Shown here in pieces: positions 10,939 to 23,084 of a stretch of 64,000 nucleotides of DNA. A model generated the notes under the pieces. The model saw only the letters and a list, made by a program, of their open reading frames with translations, ran no database searches and was not told the origin of the DNA. The stretch covers positions 1 to 64,000 of the forward strand of contig JANBPK010000751.1 of the NCBI GenBank assembly GCA_027579435.1, read 5' to 3'. Source of the stretch: Candolleomyces eurysporus (Eukaryota; Basidiomycota; Agaricomycetes; Agaricales; Psathyrellaceae). Position numbers and translations under genes: made by a program. How positions within the stretch are numbered: the first letter of the stretch is position 1; each line of letters opens with the position of its first letter.

Positions 10939-11289
10939 ATCATTGGAGCCCAACTGGGAGTCGTTGTGGAAATTACGGAGATTGAAGATAGCACTTATGA
11001 AGGAACATGCTTGATTTTTTCGTTGTCTGTGTATATTAGTTTCCTTGGGATTGTACTTCTGAATTTATCGTGCACAACTCATCCCTAGACGGGTCGCGAA
11101 TATCGGTTTCGCCGCCTTGGAGTGTAGCGGTCCTACTCCTCCCAAGTCCAGCTACAGGTGTTGTCAGACTTCCGTCAAATCGGCGCCATTGACTTCGTTG
11201 GACGATGGACGGTATGGTCCCGGTGGCTGCATGCCCTTGCAGTGCTTGGATCTGGAAGCACCTCCATCTTTGCCTCTTTTCGTTGTCGA
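10939..11289. other. Spacer after L3 with block U
   Basis: Contains the CATCCCTAGACGGGTCGCG block (from about 11,085), related to those after L1, L4 and L6, cut short at about 11,235. From there the sequence passes directly into the NDUFA2 remnant leader; no AROM or RGS piece is seen here. Confidence 0.4.
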
Positions 11290-11702
11290 TCACGAGCAAC
11301 ATCTATGCAAGAGCCCTCCCGCCAGCTGTCCAGGAATTCGCTTTTTGTTGTCCCAGATCATCCTCATCCTCTGTCCGGCAAACGACAAATTTTCATTTGC
11401 TAGCTAGCTTGTAGGAGAGGCTCACTCATAGCGACCACTCGGTCACAGGAAATTCGCCTTGGCCGACTACCCACTCATCAAAAAACACAACCAGGATCTC
11501 CTAGCACTCATCCGGGAGGCAGAGGGCATACATGCACGCGCTTTCGCGAGGTTTGGTGTGCCATTGGTTTGATATCTACATCGGGCAATATGCTAACGGA
11601 CTGCTACAACAGGGCGTTGAGGAATCCGTAAAGCTCGACGGGCTGTCCTCGACGGTGGTAGAATCACAAGTAGCCCAGCCGCTTGGTGTGCAGAAAAGTT
11701 GA
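11290..11702 (+). pseudogene. NDUFA2/B8 remnant (copy 3)
   Basis: The ATG is ACG. Exon 1 is frameshifted near CCAGGAATTCGC. Exon 2 (from about 11,451, KFALADYPLIKKHNQDLLAL) and exon 3 (GVEESVKLDGLSST, ending at a TGA at 11700) are readable with their introns. Exons 2 and 3 look nearly intact, so loss may be recent, but without a start it is scored as a pseudogene. Confidence 0.7.
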
Positions 11703-12773
11703 GATACTCCCTGAAGGGCGGATGGGCCGCACGTCACCCGTTGGCTGCTTCTTCCAAACCTTCGCGCCGACGAGATCGACACATTTGTCGATTTCCCTGA
11801 TGCATTATGGGAAATTTAACGTGGCGTTGAAGCCCCGAATGACAGGACTCACTTCTGCGCTAGGAGCGGAATTGTACTTCTCGATTTTGTGTTTCATCGT
11901 CATCACCTGCCCACATCCATCCGGTTCTAGGTTTGACGCTGAACGGCATGGAAGAGAGGCCTTCTTCCATGTTCGGGAGATGCAGGGTAAGCGTAGTTAT
12001 TCTCATCATCCTGGGCGCCATACTCGAGCATACTCGTCTCCGTATTTCGAAGTTAGTCCAGACACTTGATAGCGAACTGGCCTCAAGGGTTGAATGTCAG
12101 TGTTGTACTGGTCGATGATTAATCGGTGAGAACGACCGACCTGCAAACCTGATCAGTAATGGATCAGCGCATCAGCGACCAATGCGCTGGCGGCTGGCCC
12201 TTCATCACTGATCATGCACCCATTCCTATCGGCAGACCCGGCAGTAGTCATCTCTCGATTTTCATCATTGAATGAATGGTATCTCGAAGTCAGTTCAGAC
12301 AATTGATAGCGAACTGACTTTGACTCCAGGGGTTGAATAGTGCCCATTTTGCGGTGCAGACCTCAGCTACAGAGTGGACTGCTCATTGCTTCTTATTCCT
12401 GTGCGGCATTATAGATTCGTCCAAAACCCATCGAGCTTCGGCGATGACAACCATTTGTTGCCTTTTTTCGAGATGTGCAAGCCTACATGATTTGGACTCC
12501 ATAAGGCCCTTGCCCTGCAACGAGGGGTCTGGGGGGATGACGTCGAATTGGTTCAATGTCGCTGTGGTAAGCAGTAATCGTAAATTCCATGTCATCGATG
12601 GGTTCTAACTTCGACGCAAGAATTACACATAGAATCGGTCACTAATCTTCTATTCTTCCACTTCTGTTCTTCCATTTCTGCTCCCTCGCTAGCTTCATCA
12701 TCTGCCAATCACTGGTTGGACTTGCTCTTAAGTGCCAGCATGATAGGATCATGAGCCACAGCCCCAAGCTGTC
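11703..12773. other. Spacer before L4
   Basis: Copy of the post-NDUFA2 spacer with the conserved ATTTCGAAGTTAGTCCAGAC motif occurring twice (about 12,045 and 12,280), suggesting a local internal duplication of about 240 bp. No gene assembled. Confidence 0.35.
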
Positions 12774-12793
12774 AGTATTTAGTAGGCGAAAGG
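12774..12793 (+). promoter_or_regulatory. Conserved upstream element of L4
   Basis: AGTATTTAGTAGGCGAAAGG about 75-95 bp before the ATG at 12867; near-identical to that of L2. Confidence 0.5.
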
Positions 12794-12866
12794 CCACAAG
12801 GAAGCGACATATCCTTGACGCCTAGTTCCTGCTCTACCTGGGAAAACGCCAAGCAGGTGCAACCCA

Positions 12867-14557
12867 ATGTCTCTTCTCCCACGATTCTGGTCGTGGACTC
12901 TGTTCGACTATTTTACCAGTTACATTGTCTCCGGACGCTCTGGCGAAGGTAGTGAGATGCTGCTAAACGATTTAATGACATGCATATTCCTCTTGGTTAT
13001 GACAGGTTTTGCCCTCTTGATGAGCCTGATTGCCCACTTCGCTGACCACTGGCTCCCTTCCCTCTAGGGATACTCGCAGGAACGTCAGTCATGCTCATGA
13101 GATCAATCGCTCGACAGAACCAGATCTGTCAAAATCTTCCCGTGAAACATAGAACGAGCGCTTATGCTGCCGGAAGCCTCGTCTTGTTCCCGCTGTTCGC
13201 CGCTGGAACCATCATCTACTGCGCAAAGATCATGCTGTCGATGAAGGAGCTGTTCTGCTTGGCCAGGACCCTCGATGTTTTTGGCGGTGGAAATCCTGCA
13301 GGGGCTTTATGGTGTAATGGGAGGAGCTCATTGGCTCAGACAGGCTCCCCAATGGATCCTGGAATACGCTATAGAGATACGCTTGACCATGCACTGTCTT
13401 TTGCGTTTGGGATCATAGCTCAGCTTGTATTTTTGATTGCGGATGGCCTTTTGGTAAGGTGTTCTTTGCCAGCATGGCCCAGTCGCTGACTCGCTGACTT
13501 CCTTTTCTTTCTATGATTTAGGTGTACCGATGCTATCTCATCTTCGTCGACAGACGAGCGGTTTATATACCCATTATGGCTATCTATGCCGGTTGCATCA
13601 GTGAGTATGAATCATTTTATCCCTGGTAGACATACATATATTCAATTATTTTAGTAATCTCGATGATAGCGTTGTATCCTACTCTCGGATCTCAGGACGA
13701 GTACGTCTCGGGTATTGATTCAACCCAGGATTCCACTCCGCTTCGAGATACAGCAGAGTCTTATCTGCTGCCTTTATGGTTTGCTATGTCTCTTATCACG
13801 AACATGGTAGTCACCAGCTTCATCACTTCTCGTATTTTCCGTCAACTATCCCTTACTGCGAGCCGCACCGGTGCGACGTAGGTTAAATTCGACTTTGGGG
13901 CCAATTCATTGAGTTAACTCCCAGAGTATCTAGGCAGCGGCTCGACAGCGATGGGCAAGTCTCCCAAGACAGTGATGGTGCTGTTGCTGGAGAAGGTGAC
14001 GGAGGTGTCAGACGATGGTTGATGATGCCAACTTGGATTCTCCGACTCTGGCGCGAAGGCAGGAATGTTATGCACAGGTGGTGCTGGCAGTCGGTGTACA
14101 CCGGTGTCATCATCATACTGGTTGAGACAGCTTTACCCCCCGCACTGTGTGGCATCACGGTGGTGATCGCGTTCTACTTTGGGGAGGGGTACTACATGCA
14201 CGCCAATTTTGGTCAGCAAGCAGTGTTTCGCCTTTTTTTGACACTTTGGCTTGGGACTAGTGTGAGTCCTTTTTCACTATGTGGTCTTGCGCAGATATCG
14301 GTACTGATCTCGTTTATGCTAATATTACGAAGGTCTTGGCCCCACAGCTCATTGCTATTCGCACATTACAGAGGAGGCAACACTCGATGCTCGAATTTGC
14401 AGCACTAAATCGGGGTGCGGGGGCCAAGGAGAGACCTCGGCTAGAGCCTATAGTATTCAGAGCTCGACACGGCATTGAGACGCAAGCAACGAACGAAGGG
14501 TTTACCGTCAATATCGGGTCCTCAGGCTTGTCCAGACGAGGTGAAGAGCATCTCTGA
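12867..14557 (+). CDS. 7TM membrane protein L4
   Basis: Six exons: 12867-13005, 13068-13453, 13522-13600, 13655-13877, 13934-14261, 14333-14557; 1,380 nt, 459 aa. Close relative of L2 and L7 (start MSLLPRFWSWTLFDYFTSYI, tail ending SRRGEEHL). All splice sites are GT-AG and the seven hydrophobic segments are preserved. The last intron uses a GTGAGT donor where the others have GTACGT. Confidence 0.85.
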
Positions 14558-15092
14558 ATCGACAGAGCCTAAGCGAGAGTACTTTACTGTGGAGATGACG
14601 AAGAGCCAAGACCGCATTTATGAAGAAGCATGGTTGATTTCACCGTTATCAGTGTGTATTGATAGTCAAGCAATTTTACCTTGTAGTACGTAGTAAAAAN
14701 CGTCTCTTTTCTGTTTTCTACCGTGTTGAAGCACGCGACCCGCCGGCTACCCCAGTCAGGGCCTGTTCCAAAGTGGGATGTTGCCTCCGAGCGTTGACCG
14801 TCAACGCTCAGAGGTGACCCCCGCATCGATTTTGGCATTGAACATCGGACCTCATGCTTGGCTTGGGCCCTTCACACGACCATCTGAACAGCCAAACACA
14901 CTGGGCAATTTTGCGGTACGTGCAGTAGTTTCCTCGGGATTTTCCAACCTTTCCGAATTTATTTCACGCAACACTCATCCCTGGACAATTCGCGACACTG
15001 ATGCACCCACGAATGCCGTCTCCGGATATTACTAGATTTCACTCAAATTCGCGCTATATGAGTACGGCGTCGATTGGTGGACGTGGGCCGCT
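14558..15092. other. Spacer after L4 with block U
   Basis: The first about 200 bp match the spacers after L2 and L7 (GCGAGAGTACTTTACTGTGG). From about 14,980 block U appears (CTCATCCCTGGACAATTCGC), as after L1, L3 and L6. The combination suggests a recombination between the two spacer types. An N lies at 14700. Confidence 0.4.
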
Positions 15093-15368
15093 TTATGAGA
15101 GAGCATGGCTTCGGGGTTTCCGATGCGGTTGGCGCACAAATCGGTATCCACCACAAAGCTGTTGACCCACTGTAGAGGGCTGGACTTTGTCTCTGGCTCG
15201 GGAGGCGACTTGGGTGATGTCAACTCGGGACTTGATAGAGACGGAAGGAAGATGAAGGAAAGGAAGGATAAGACGAACAAGTCGTTGGCACCGACGGTGG
15301 ATGCTCAGTGTGTTCGTGTGGTTGCTCGCCCAGTCATTGCGCTGCTGCCGGTTCTTCTCTTCATCCAT
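15093..15368 (-). pseudogene. RGS-gene 5' stub (copy 3)
   Basis: Start at 15368 gives MDEEKNRQQRNDWASNHTNT, matching the first 20 residues of the RGS gene, then unrelated text (LVRLILPFLHLPSVSIKSRV). The same kind of early switch is seen in copy 1. No RGS helices are encoded. Confidence 0.55.
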
Positions 15369-15429
15369 GGCAGATCGGCTTTACCGTTCCCTTACTATAT
15401 GGTACTGTGAGCGTCCCGGTGTCATTGGG

Positions 15430-16905
15430 ACTCAAACCGCAAAGTAGTAGAGAGCCAAGTTGTCTTGCAACGTTTCAGCTTTCCGCACAATTTTGATGAT
15501 ATCACTAACCCAACTGGCGATATCGTACATCTCCTTGACACCAGGCCCATTCGACTTCATTCCACCCAAATTCCACCGCTCCGGTCATGCTACGAACGCA
15601 GCATTCAACAACACCAAGTCCTCCTTCTACGCCTTATCAGGGAACACTTGACCCTGGGGCTTGGTCCTGACAGTGAAAGCAATAGGAACACCCGCCACCC
15701 TGCGCAGATGTGTAACCTGGTTGGGGTGACGTACGATATCGACGGAATGGAATCCCCAATCATCTGATAGTCCCTTTCCGACTTCAACGAATCAACCCTC
15801 AACTCCATCGCATCCACGCCTTCCATCAACTCTTGAATGCACGGGAACGCCTGCTGAACATCGGGATAAGCGAGGAATGGTAAACAAGACCTCCCAGGCT
15901 CGACGTTATGCGCAAAATTGGGCTGGCCACCGGTCGAATGTTTGAAGAAGTGGGTGATTTCGTTCCGGTTGGCGAAAGCTTGGACAGAGCTGAGCGATCC
16001 CGAAGTGAGGTCTCCAACGGGATTGATGAAGTCATGGCTCCAGCATTCCGCGAGTTCCCTTCGCTTAAAGACGTCGATGATGGGCTACTCCTAGGGGGGT
16101 TCGGCATTGATTTAAGAACTGGACAATCTCGTCGATAGGCCGAGCGACGCGGACAACGGGATCCTCGTTCGCAGCACACTCCCTCAACACTTCGCGAGCC
16201 GCTGTAGTCTCGACGATCCCTCCTCCAAGGTTGGTAATATGTGACTGGGGGCCGACTTCTCCACCACTAGCTCCTTCCGAATCTGCCACTCCGCCTCTCG
16301 GAAGGGAACCCCCTGCTTTCTGATGAACCAACTCTCGAACGCCGATGCGAACCTCGGTCTCAAGGTACCGGTCGGCGTCGACGAAAGTCCAACCAAGAGC
16401 AGAAGTAGCGCGTTCGCCGACAAACGTCTTGCCCGTTCCTCTCATGCCGATCAGGAAGATAGAAACGGCCTCGTCGCGACTCATGTTGCTGCACTCCGCT
16501 TGCGAACCAGTCGCATGAAGACTAGCGAGGTCAACTACCACAACCTTGACATAGGCTTGCCAATGTTCTCATTTCACCAAAATCGCAATAGCCATTAGCC
16601 ACACGCATAGTGGAAAAAAAGGATAGGAAGCACCCACCCAATCGATCAATCATCGTCCTAGTAATCGAATTACGCTCCTTCACTCTCTAATTCGCAATCC
16701 TCAAAATCCTAGTTCTCCCACTCGCAACAGCAGCAACCACGGTTGTAGTCAAGAACGCATCCGTCATAATCTCCATATCCACCTCGATCGCCTTGAGTTG
16801 TCCGGCAGGTGGGCCCTGCACCGTAGCCTCCGTCTCCGTCTGCGTCACCTTACAACCCATCGTCTACAGCACCTCCTTCGCAAACTTGGCATCTCCCTGC
16901 AACGA
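15430..16905 (-). pseudogene. AROM fragment F2 (shikimate kinase and dehydroquinase parts)
   Basis: Homologous to about 37,690-39,480 of the intact AROM gene. Readable pieces on the minus strand include a well-preserved kinase start (SIFLIGMRGTGKTFVGERAT, near 16,450, P-loop intact) and LGWTFVDADRYLETEVRIG. Dehydroquinase pieces near 15,500-15,800 are frameshifted and internally deleted. The EPSPS end ([13 protein letters not shown] near 16,890) joins the next RGS remnant. Several frameshifts rule out a functional enzyme. Confidence 0.8.
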
Positions 16906-17241
16906 AGCCACCGCCCTCTGGGTTAAGGCCAACGACGGTGCCGTAGATAGACCCGCGTCCACGAGCATCGTTTCAGTACTGGGGCCATTCCTCCTTGATG
17001 GTGCGCCCCGATTTGCGGACGTCCTTGAAGTAGGCTCGGCAGAGATTCTCGTGTTGATGCATATCCAGCCAAGGTCTAGGGTATTTTCTGCACCCTTTTC
17101 TCANGAGAGAGAATATCAGATAATCAGCTCATTCGTCCTCAACAGGACCTCTGTGAACAAGGGCAGCCTATTCTTGCAGCCGCTTGCCCAGTTATCTTGT
17201 TGCTGCTGCAGGCTCTCTTCATCCGTGGCGAATCGGCTTGA
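16905..17241 (-). pseudogene. RGS-gene remnant (copy 4)
   Basis: Same RGS/EPSPS junction as at 7,330. The start codon has become ACG (CATCCGTGG context near 17,220). Text related to the RGS half-domain is degraded (an N at 17104 lies inside). Confidence 0.55.
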
Positions 17242-18386
17242 AAGTTGGGGGAGGGGGGAGGGAGAAAGCCTGCTCGTCGTCGTCGCTGTCAAATAAAAAC
17301 AAGGTGTGTATACGGGTAGGCCGGTGACCGTCGCTCTATGAGCGCAAACGCACCGTGACTCGCTCTCCATTCTCCGGCTGGTCACGAGCCCAGCTTGCCC
17401 AACTGAATGAAGCTCGTTGATTAAGATCAGAGAAGCAAACGCAGCGGAGCACAGGGTCTGGATGTCAGAGCGAAGGAGTTTGACGATCTCTCGTAGGACA
17501 TCGTTTAGTTGGGGGCTTGTTTTGCCCGGCCGCGAACAGAGACCCAAGCACAGCCACATTGTACGCGGATGTATAGCCAACTTCCGCGTAAGATCGACCA
17601 AGCGCCCCCATCTACATGCCGTGCATTGTGAAAAGAAATCGACCGACTGGCTTAAAAAACTATGAACCTGGCATATAAATGCCCGTTGCAGATGGGAGAC
17701 GATAGGAGACAATAAGATGGAAGATGCGGTTGCATTCGCCGTGATTTGGCAGCTTGGGCGCCTGTACAGCCCATAGAATCTTATACGCTCTCGTCATCTT
17801 GAGCGCGATACTCGTCTCTGTATTTCCAAGTTAGTTCAGACAAATGTACCATTGATAACGAACTGACTTCGACGCTCGAATGGTGCCCCTTGTGCGGTGC
17901 AAACCTAAGTTGCGGAGTACATTACGTACCTTTCATTGCTTTTGGTTCCTGTCTAGCAGCACGGATTTGTGCAAAGCCCACCGAGCTTCGATAATGACAA
18001 CTGTGTGTTACCTTTTTTNGAGATGCGCAACCTCACCCGGTTTGAACATTTATTTCGTCGCTACATAGGGTCCCTGGGCGATGACATCGAATTTTCAGTC
18101 CAGCATAGGCGTGGAAAGCAGACCTGACATGTCTTGTTGGTTTCTCACCTCCGCACAGCATCACTCATGAGCGCGAGGGCTCGGTCAAAACCGAACTTCA
18201 ATTATAACAGCATACATACGATCATCATGCATGCTGCTTCATCGAGATGCATATTTTATCACGAATCTTCCGTTCTTTCACTTCTGTTCTCCCACGTCCA
18301 TTTTTGTTCTTTGAGAAGTTTCATGATCATCTGCCGATTGTTGATTGAACTTGCTGTCAGTTTCCAGCGGGACTGAATCGTGGAAC
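17242..18386. other. Spacer before L5
   Basis: About 17,240-17,800 shows no recognised gene; a minus-strand open frame (17116-17712) only overlaps the RGS remnant. From about 17,810 the usual post-NDUFA2 spacer resumes (ATTTCCAAGTTAGTTCAGAC), but no NDUFA2 copy is present between RGS copy 4 and L5. Confidence 0.4.
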
Positions 18387-18420
18387 CACCCAAGCCCACC
18401 CAAACCCACCCAAACCCACT
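18387..18420. repeat. Short CCCACCCAAA-type tandem repeat
   Basis: About three copies of a 10-bp unit (CCCACCCAAA/CCCACCCAAG) directly upstream of the L5 promoter-like element. Confidence 0.8.
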
Positions 18421-18440
18421 AGTATGTAGCGGGTGAAAGG
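18421..18440 (+). promoter_or_regulatory. Upstream element of L5
   Basis: AGTATGTAGCGGGTGAAAGG, a diverged form of the shared TATA-like element, about 80-95 bp before the pseudogene's ATG at 18518. Confidence 0.4.
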
Positions 18441-18517
18441 CCGCAAAGTGATATATCCTCAACACCGAGTCACAACCGCCTGTCTACCTCGCAAAGCGCC
18501 AAGCGGGCGCGGTCCCG

Positions 18518-19344
18518 ATGTCTGTTCTCCCACAGTTCTGGTCGTTTCGTGTCCTCGACTATCTCGAGGATTACACTCGCTTAATATGCGTTATCGAGGG
18601 TCACCCCAATACTAGCAACAAGTTACTAACTGATTCAGTGGCATGCATGGTCCTCTCGGTTATGGCAGGTTTTGCCTTCTAAATGAGTGTGGTCGTCTAC
18701 CCTTCGCTGACACCTGTCTCTAGGGATACTCGCAGGAGCGTCAGTCACGCTCATCAGATTGATTGCTTGACAGAATCAGATCTGTCGAAATCTTCCTCCT
18801 GTGAAACATAGAACGAGTGCTTATGCTATCGGAAGCTTTGTCTTGTTCCTGCTGTCTGCTGCTGGAACCATCGGCTACTGCGCAAAAATTATTCTGTCGA
18901 TGAAGGAGCTGATTTGCTTGGCTAGGACCATCGAGACGGACAACAGAGGAAATTACCTTGCGCACTGTGTGGCATCGCTGAGGTGATACTACCTTCTGCT
19001 GACCAACTTCGGGCTGCCAGGTTTGGGTCAGGCGGTGGTGTCGCGTCTTTTCCTAACGCTTTGGCTTGGGACTAGTGTACGTCGTTCTCCACCGTGTATA
19101 GTCTTGCGTGTATACCGCTGATCTCGTTTATGCTCATATGATAAAGGTCTTGGCTCCGCAACTCATCGCCATTCGTGCATTACAAAGGAGGCATCCCTCG
19201 ATGCTCGAAGTTGCATCACTAAATCGCGATATGGAGACGAAGGAGAGGCCTCAGCTAGAGCCTATCGCGTTCAGAGATAGACGTGATATTGAGACACAAG
19301 CAACAAACGAAGAGTTTACCATCAATTTCGCATCTTCCGGCTAG
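18518..19344 (+). pseudogene. 7TM copy L5, internally deleted
   Basis: Exon 1 is intact (MSVLPQFWSFRVLDYLEDYT). In exon 2 the codon for Arg in IARQN is TGA (18767-18769 area), a premature stop. After LARTIETDNRGNY the sequence jumps (about 18,955) to the exon 5 stretch LAHCVASL, deleting the end of exon 2, exons 3 and 4 and half of exon 5. Exon 5 end and exon 6 (VLAPQLIAIRALQRRHPSML) follow. Helices 3-6 are lost. Confidence 0.88.
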
Positions 19345-19676
19345 TCCACACGAAGGGAAGAGCATCTTTGAATTGTCAGTCCGAGCGAGAGCCGTCGTGA
19401 GGATGACAGAGTCAAGATCGCACTTGTCAAGAAATAAGTCGGACTTTTTCGTTGTTCATGTGTATCAGTATGGTCTGGCTATTTTACCCCCTTCCTTGCT
19501 TTCAACGTGCCAAATCATCTGGTTGTTCAAGCGGCTATTAACTACTCGGTCTATCTTGGATATGGATGTCCCTTCTGAAGCTTGTGAACGATGCATCGAA
19601 TGCGGACACAGAGCTATTCGCTTGAACTCTTCAGAGTGGTATCTGAACGATGGGATCTACAAATCTTTCTATCGAT
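19345..19676. other. Spacer after L5
   Basis: Spacer of the AROM-side type with no AROM, RGS or block U piece recognised. It leads straight into an NDUFA2 remnant. Confidence 0.35.
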
Positions 19677-20043
19677 GACGTGTTTGCAAGAACCCTCTCA
19701 CCAGCTGTCCGGGAAGTCCCAGACGGGTCGTGCATCCTCCGGTACACGATCAGTTCTCATCCGCCAGCAAAGTCGTGTTCGAGGCTCGCTCAAACTGTCC
19801 CCCTGACACAGGAATTTCGTCCTGGTTGACTACCCTGTCATCAACAAACACAACAATATCTGCCAGTGATCACCCGGGATGGAGAGGGTAGCCATGCATG
19901 CAAGCTCGTGTGGTGCGCCGCCGGTTCGGTGTACTAACAGACTGCTCGAACGAGGCGCCGAGAAATTCATAGAGCTCAACGACATTTTCTCGTCGGAGGT
20001 GGAATCAAAAATAGCTTGGCCGCTCGGTGTACAGAAGAAGTAG
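19677..20043 (+). pseudogene. NDUFA2/B8 remnant (copy 4)
   Basis: Recognisable from GTTTGCAAGAACCCTCTCAC through TCCTCCGGTACACG (exon 1, with a deletion in the LSQSG region) to GGCGCCGAGAAATTCATAGA (exon 3) and a TAG at 20041. The exon 1 donor GT is changed to AT and exon 2 is frameshifted. Confidence 0.65.
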
Positions 20044-20582
20044 AGGCACCCCGGAAGGACAAATAGACTGCGCGTTACCCAAACTTTTGCGCCGACGGGA
20101 TCCCTGATGCATGAAAAGAAATTTAACGCGGCGTTTACGTTTAAAGTCCCGAATCCTCACGACAGTGCTAGGTGCAGAATCGTCAAAGTTCTAGGTTTCA
20201 TACGTTTGCGTCTCCTCGTCATTAGTTACCCGTGTTCGTTCTGAATCCGTTCTCGGTTTGTCGCCGAACTGCAGGAAAAGGGACATCCTTAATTTCGGAG
20301 ACGCAAACGAATCTTATAGTCCTCAGTTGAAGTCTTCATCAACGTGTATCATTGATGCCAAAGCGCCTTTGAAGGTTGAATAACGTTGAATGATGCCCAG
20401 TTTACGGCCCAAACGTCAGCTGCGGAGTACATTGCATACCTTCTGTCACGCGTACGCGTCACGGTTGCTTTTGACTCCTGGGCAACACTCGTCCATCCGA
20501 TCAAGTCATGATCATTTGCTGATCGCCGTTTGCTCCTGGTTGCCAGCGGGTCCAAAACATGGAATCACACCGCAAAGCGACC
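20044..20582. other. Spacer before L6
   Basis: Degraded copy of the post-NDUFA2 spacer. No gene seen. Confidence 0.35.
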
Positions 20583-20602
20583 AGTATATAGTAGGTGAAC
20601 GG
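20583..20602 (+). promoter_or_regulatory. Conserved upstream element of L6
   Basis: AGTATATAGTAGGTGAACGG about 80-100 bp before the ATG at 20683. Confidence 0.5.
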
Positions 20603-20682
20603 CCGCAAGGAGGAGATAAATCCTTGACGCCTCGTTCCTCCCAACTGTCCACCTGGGAAAGCACCAAGCAGGTGCAACCCCA

Positions 20683-22430
20683 ATGTCTCTTCTCCCAGGG
20701 TTCTGGTCCTGGAGTTTGTTCGACTATCTCTCCGATTACTATGGCTCGATAGATCCTACCGGGGATGATCCCCTTATACGGTTACCACAAGCTAGTAGCA
20801 GGGTACTGATTGATTCAGTGACATGCATATTCCTCTCGGTTATNACAGGTTTTGCCCTCTTTACAGGTCTGGTTGTCCACACTTCGCTGACCCCNTTCCC
20901 CCTATCTCTAGGAACACTTGCAGGAACGTCAGTAATCCTCATCAGATCAATTTCACGACAGAATCAGACCTGTCGAAAGCTCCCTCCTGCGAAACATAGA
21001 ACGAGCGCTTATGCCGTCGGAAGCCTCGTCTTGTTCCTGCTGTTTACTTCTGGAACCATCATCTACTGCGCAAAGCTTATTCTGTCGATAAAGGAGCTGT
21101 TGTGCGTGGCTAGGACCCTCAAGGTGGATGACACGGACGATGGACACTTAATAAGGGCTTTATGGTGTAATGGCAGGAGCTTATTCCCTCCGACGAGCTC
21201 CATTATGTATCCTACATTACTCTATAGAGATACGCTTGACTATGCGCTGGCTGTCGCGTTTGGGGTCATAGCTCAGCTTGTCTTGTTTATTGCAGATGGC
21301 CTTCTGGTGAGGCTTTCTTCGTTATCACGACGATAGTAGATGCTGACCTCCTGTCTTCCTTTCTTCCCATGGTTTAGGTGTACCGATGCTATCTTATCTT
21401 CATTGATAGACGAGCGGTTTACATACCTGTTATAACTATCTACGCCATCTGCATCAGTGAGTATATTATCCCGGATAGACATGCATATACTCAATTATTT
21501 CAGTAATCTCGATGATTGAGGGGTACCCTCTTCTTGGATCCAAGGATGGGTACAATCCTTACTTATCCTTTGGTACATCACTAGATTACAAACCGCTTCG
21601 AGGGGTGGCAGAGAGTCAACTACTGGTATCATGGTTTGCCACGTCTCTCACTACGAACATTCTAGTCACCACCTTCATCATTTTCCGAATTTTCCGTCGA
21701 CTGTCCCTCACTGCTAGCTGCACTCGCGACACGTGGGTTAAATTCAATCTTGGCGGCCAGTTTACTGAATGGACCTCCAGAATATCCAGGCAGCTGCTTG
21801 ACAGCGATGGGCAAGTCCCTCAAGAGGGTGGTATAGAAGGTAGTGGAGGGGTCAGACCACGATTGACGATGCCAACTTGGATTCTCCGATTTCGATGCAA
21901 AGGCAGAAATGTTATGCATAGGTGGCACTGGCAGTCGGTGTACACAAAGGTCATTATCATACTGATTGAAGCTGCCTTACCCCCTGCACTGTGTGGCATC
22001 GCTGTCGTGATCGCGTACTACTTTCCGTGGGAATGGAGGCGGCCGTGGGGTCAGCAGCTGGTATTGCGTCTTTTCCTGACACTTTGGCTTGGGACTAGTG
22101 TACGTCGTTTTTCATCACGTGTGACCTTGTGCGTATACCAGTATTGATCTTGTTTATGTTCATATTTTCAAGGTCTTGGCCCCGCAGCTCATTGCTATTC
22201 ACGCATTACAGAGGAGGCAACGCTCAATGCTCGAAGTTGCATCACTAAATCGTGGTGTAGGAAACAAGGAGAGATCCCAGCTAGAGCCTATCATGTTCAG
22301 AGATCAACATCACATTGAGACAGAAACAACAAACGAAGGGGAATATACCCTCAATATTGGATCTTCTGCCAGTGGCCTATCCAGAACAGGGGAAGAGCGA
22401 TTAGAACCCAACTCAGGGGAGTCGTTGTAG
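20683..22430 (+). CDS. 7TM membrane protein L6
   Basis: Six exons: 20683-20848, 20912-21306, 21378-21456, 21504-21732, 21790-22099, 22173-22430; 1,437 nt, 478 aa. The N at 20844 falls in the ATG of the conserved VMTG stretch and does not shift the frame. It starts MSLLPGFWSWSLFDYLSDYY. The fourth intron has a GTGGGT donor instead of GTAGGT. The tail is the longest of the L1/L3/L6 group, ending LEPNSGESL because the usual stop after GEERL is replaced by read-on sequence. Confidence 0.85.
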
Positions 22431-23084
22431 AGATTATGATCCACGATAGCACTTATGAAGGAATGTGGTCAATTTTTCACGGTTGACTATGTGCTTTGAT
22501 TGCCTTGGGATTCTCCAAACCTTTCAAATTTAGTGTATGCAGCACATCCCTAGACAAGCTGCAAATATCGACTTCGCTGCCTTGGAGTGTAGCAATTATG
22601 CGCCTCTGAAAGCCGTCCACAGGCATTCCCAGACTTATGTTAATTGTCGCCAACAGATTACGGCTGGAAGCGGGCCACTTTACCAGAGAGTACTGCTCCG
22701 AGGCTCCTGGGCAGATGCAGATGCCTCACGACTCTGTATCCTCCGTGATGCTGTCGCACCGTGGGGTACCAGTGACCCCCGAAGAGCGGACATTCAGCGA
22801 ATCCGAGCGGCCATTGTATCAGTTCGAACACGATCAACGACGCCCACTGGTCATACGACGAACCCCGGAATTATTAACGGTCTATTTGATACATCTCCCC
22901 GAGTTACAAATGTACCAGAGGCCCCAAAACGCCGTCATTGACACCCTCAAGTCCCTGACAGGGGCGCTGGGAGCTCAGAGGGCACGTCCAGTTCTTCATT
23001 TGCCCCATGTCCAAAAAGCACAAGATATCCTGACGATTCTTGTACTCGTATTCTTCCCGATCTAAACGCTAGTCATCAAATTGA
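22431..23084. other. Spacer after L6 with the longest copy of block U
   Basis: From about 22,545 to 23,060 block U extends further than in other copies, with two overlapping open plus-strand frames (22537-22941 and 22637-23065). One contains ERPLYQFEHDQRRPLVIRRT. This may be the best preserved end of an unrecognised passenger gene; no domain was identified. Confidence 0.4.

Noticed and set aside
17116..17712. 198-aa minus-strand frame before L5
   Set aside because: It overlaps the RGS remnant and spacer in mixed frames and contains no recognised domain.
18741..18965. Minus-strand frames across 7TM exon 2 in several copies
   Set aside because: Same antisense shadow recurs in every copy because the sense exon is conserved; no start or splice signals.
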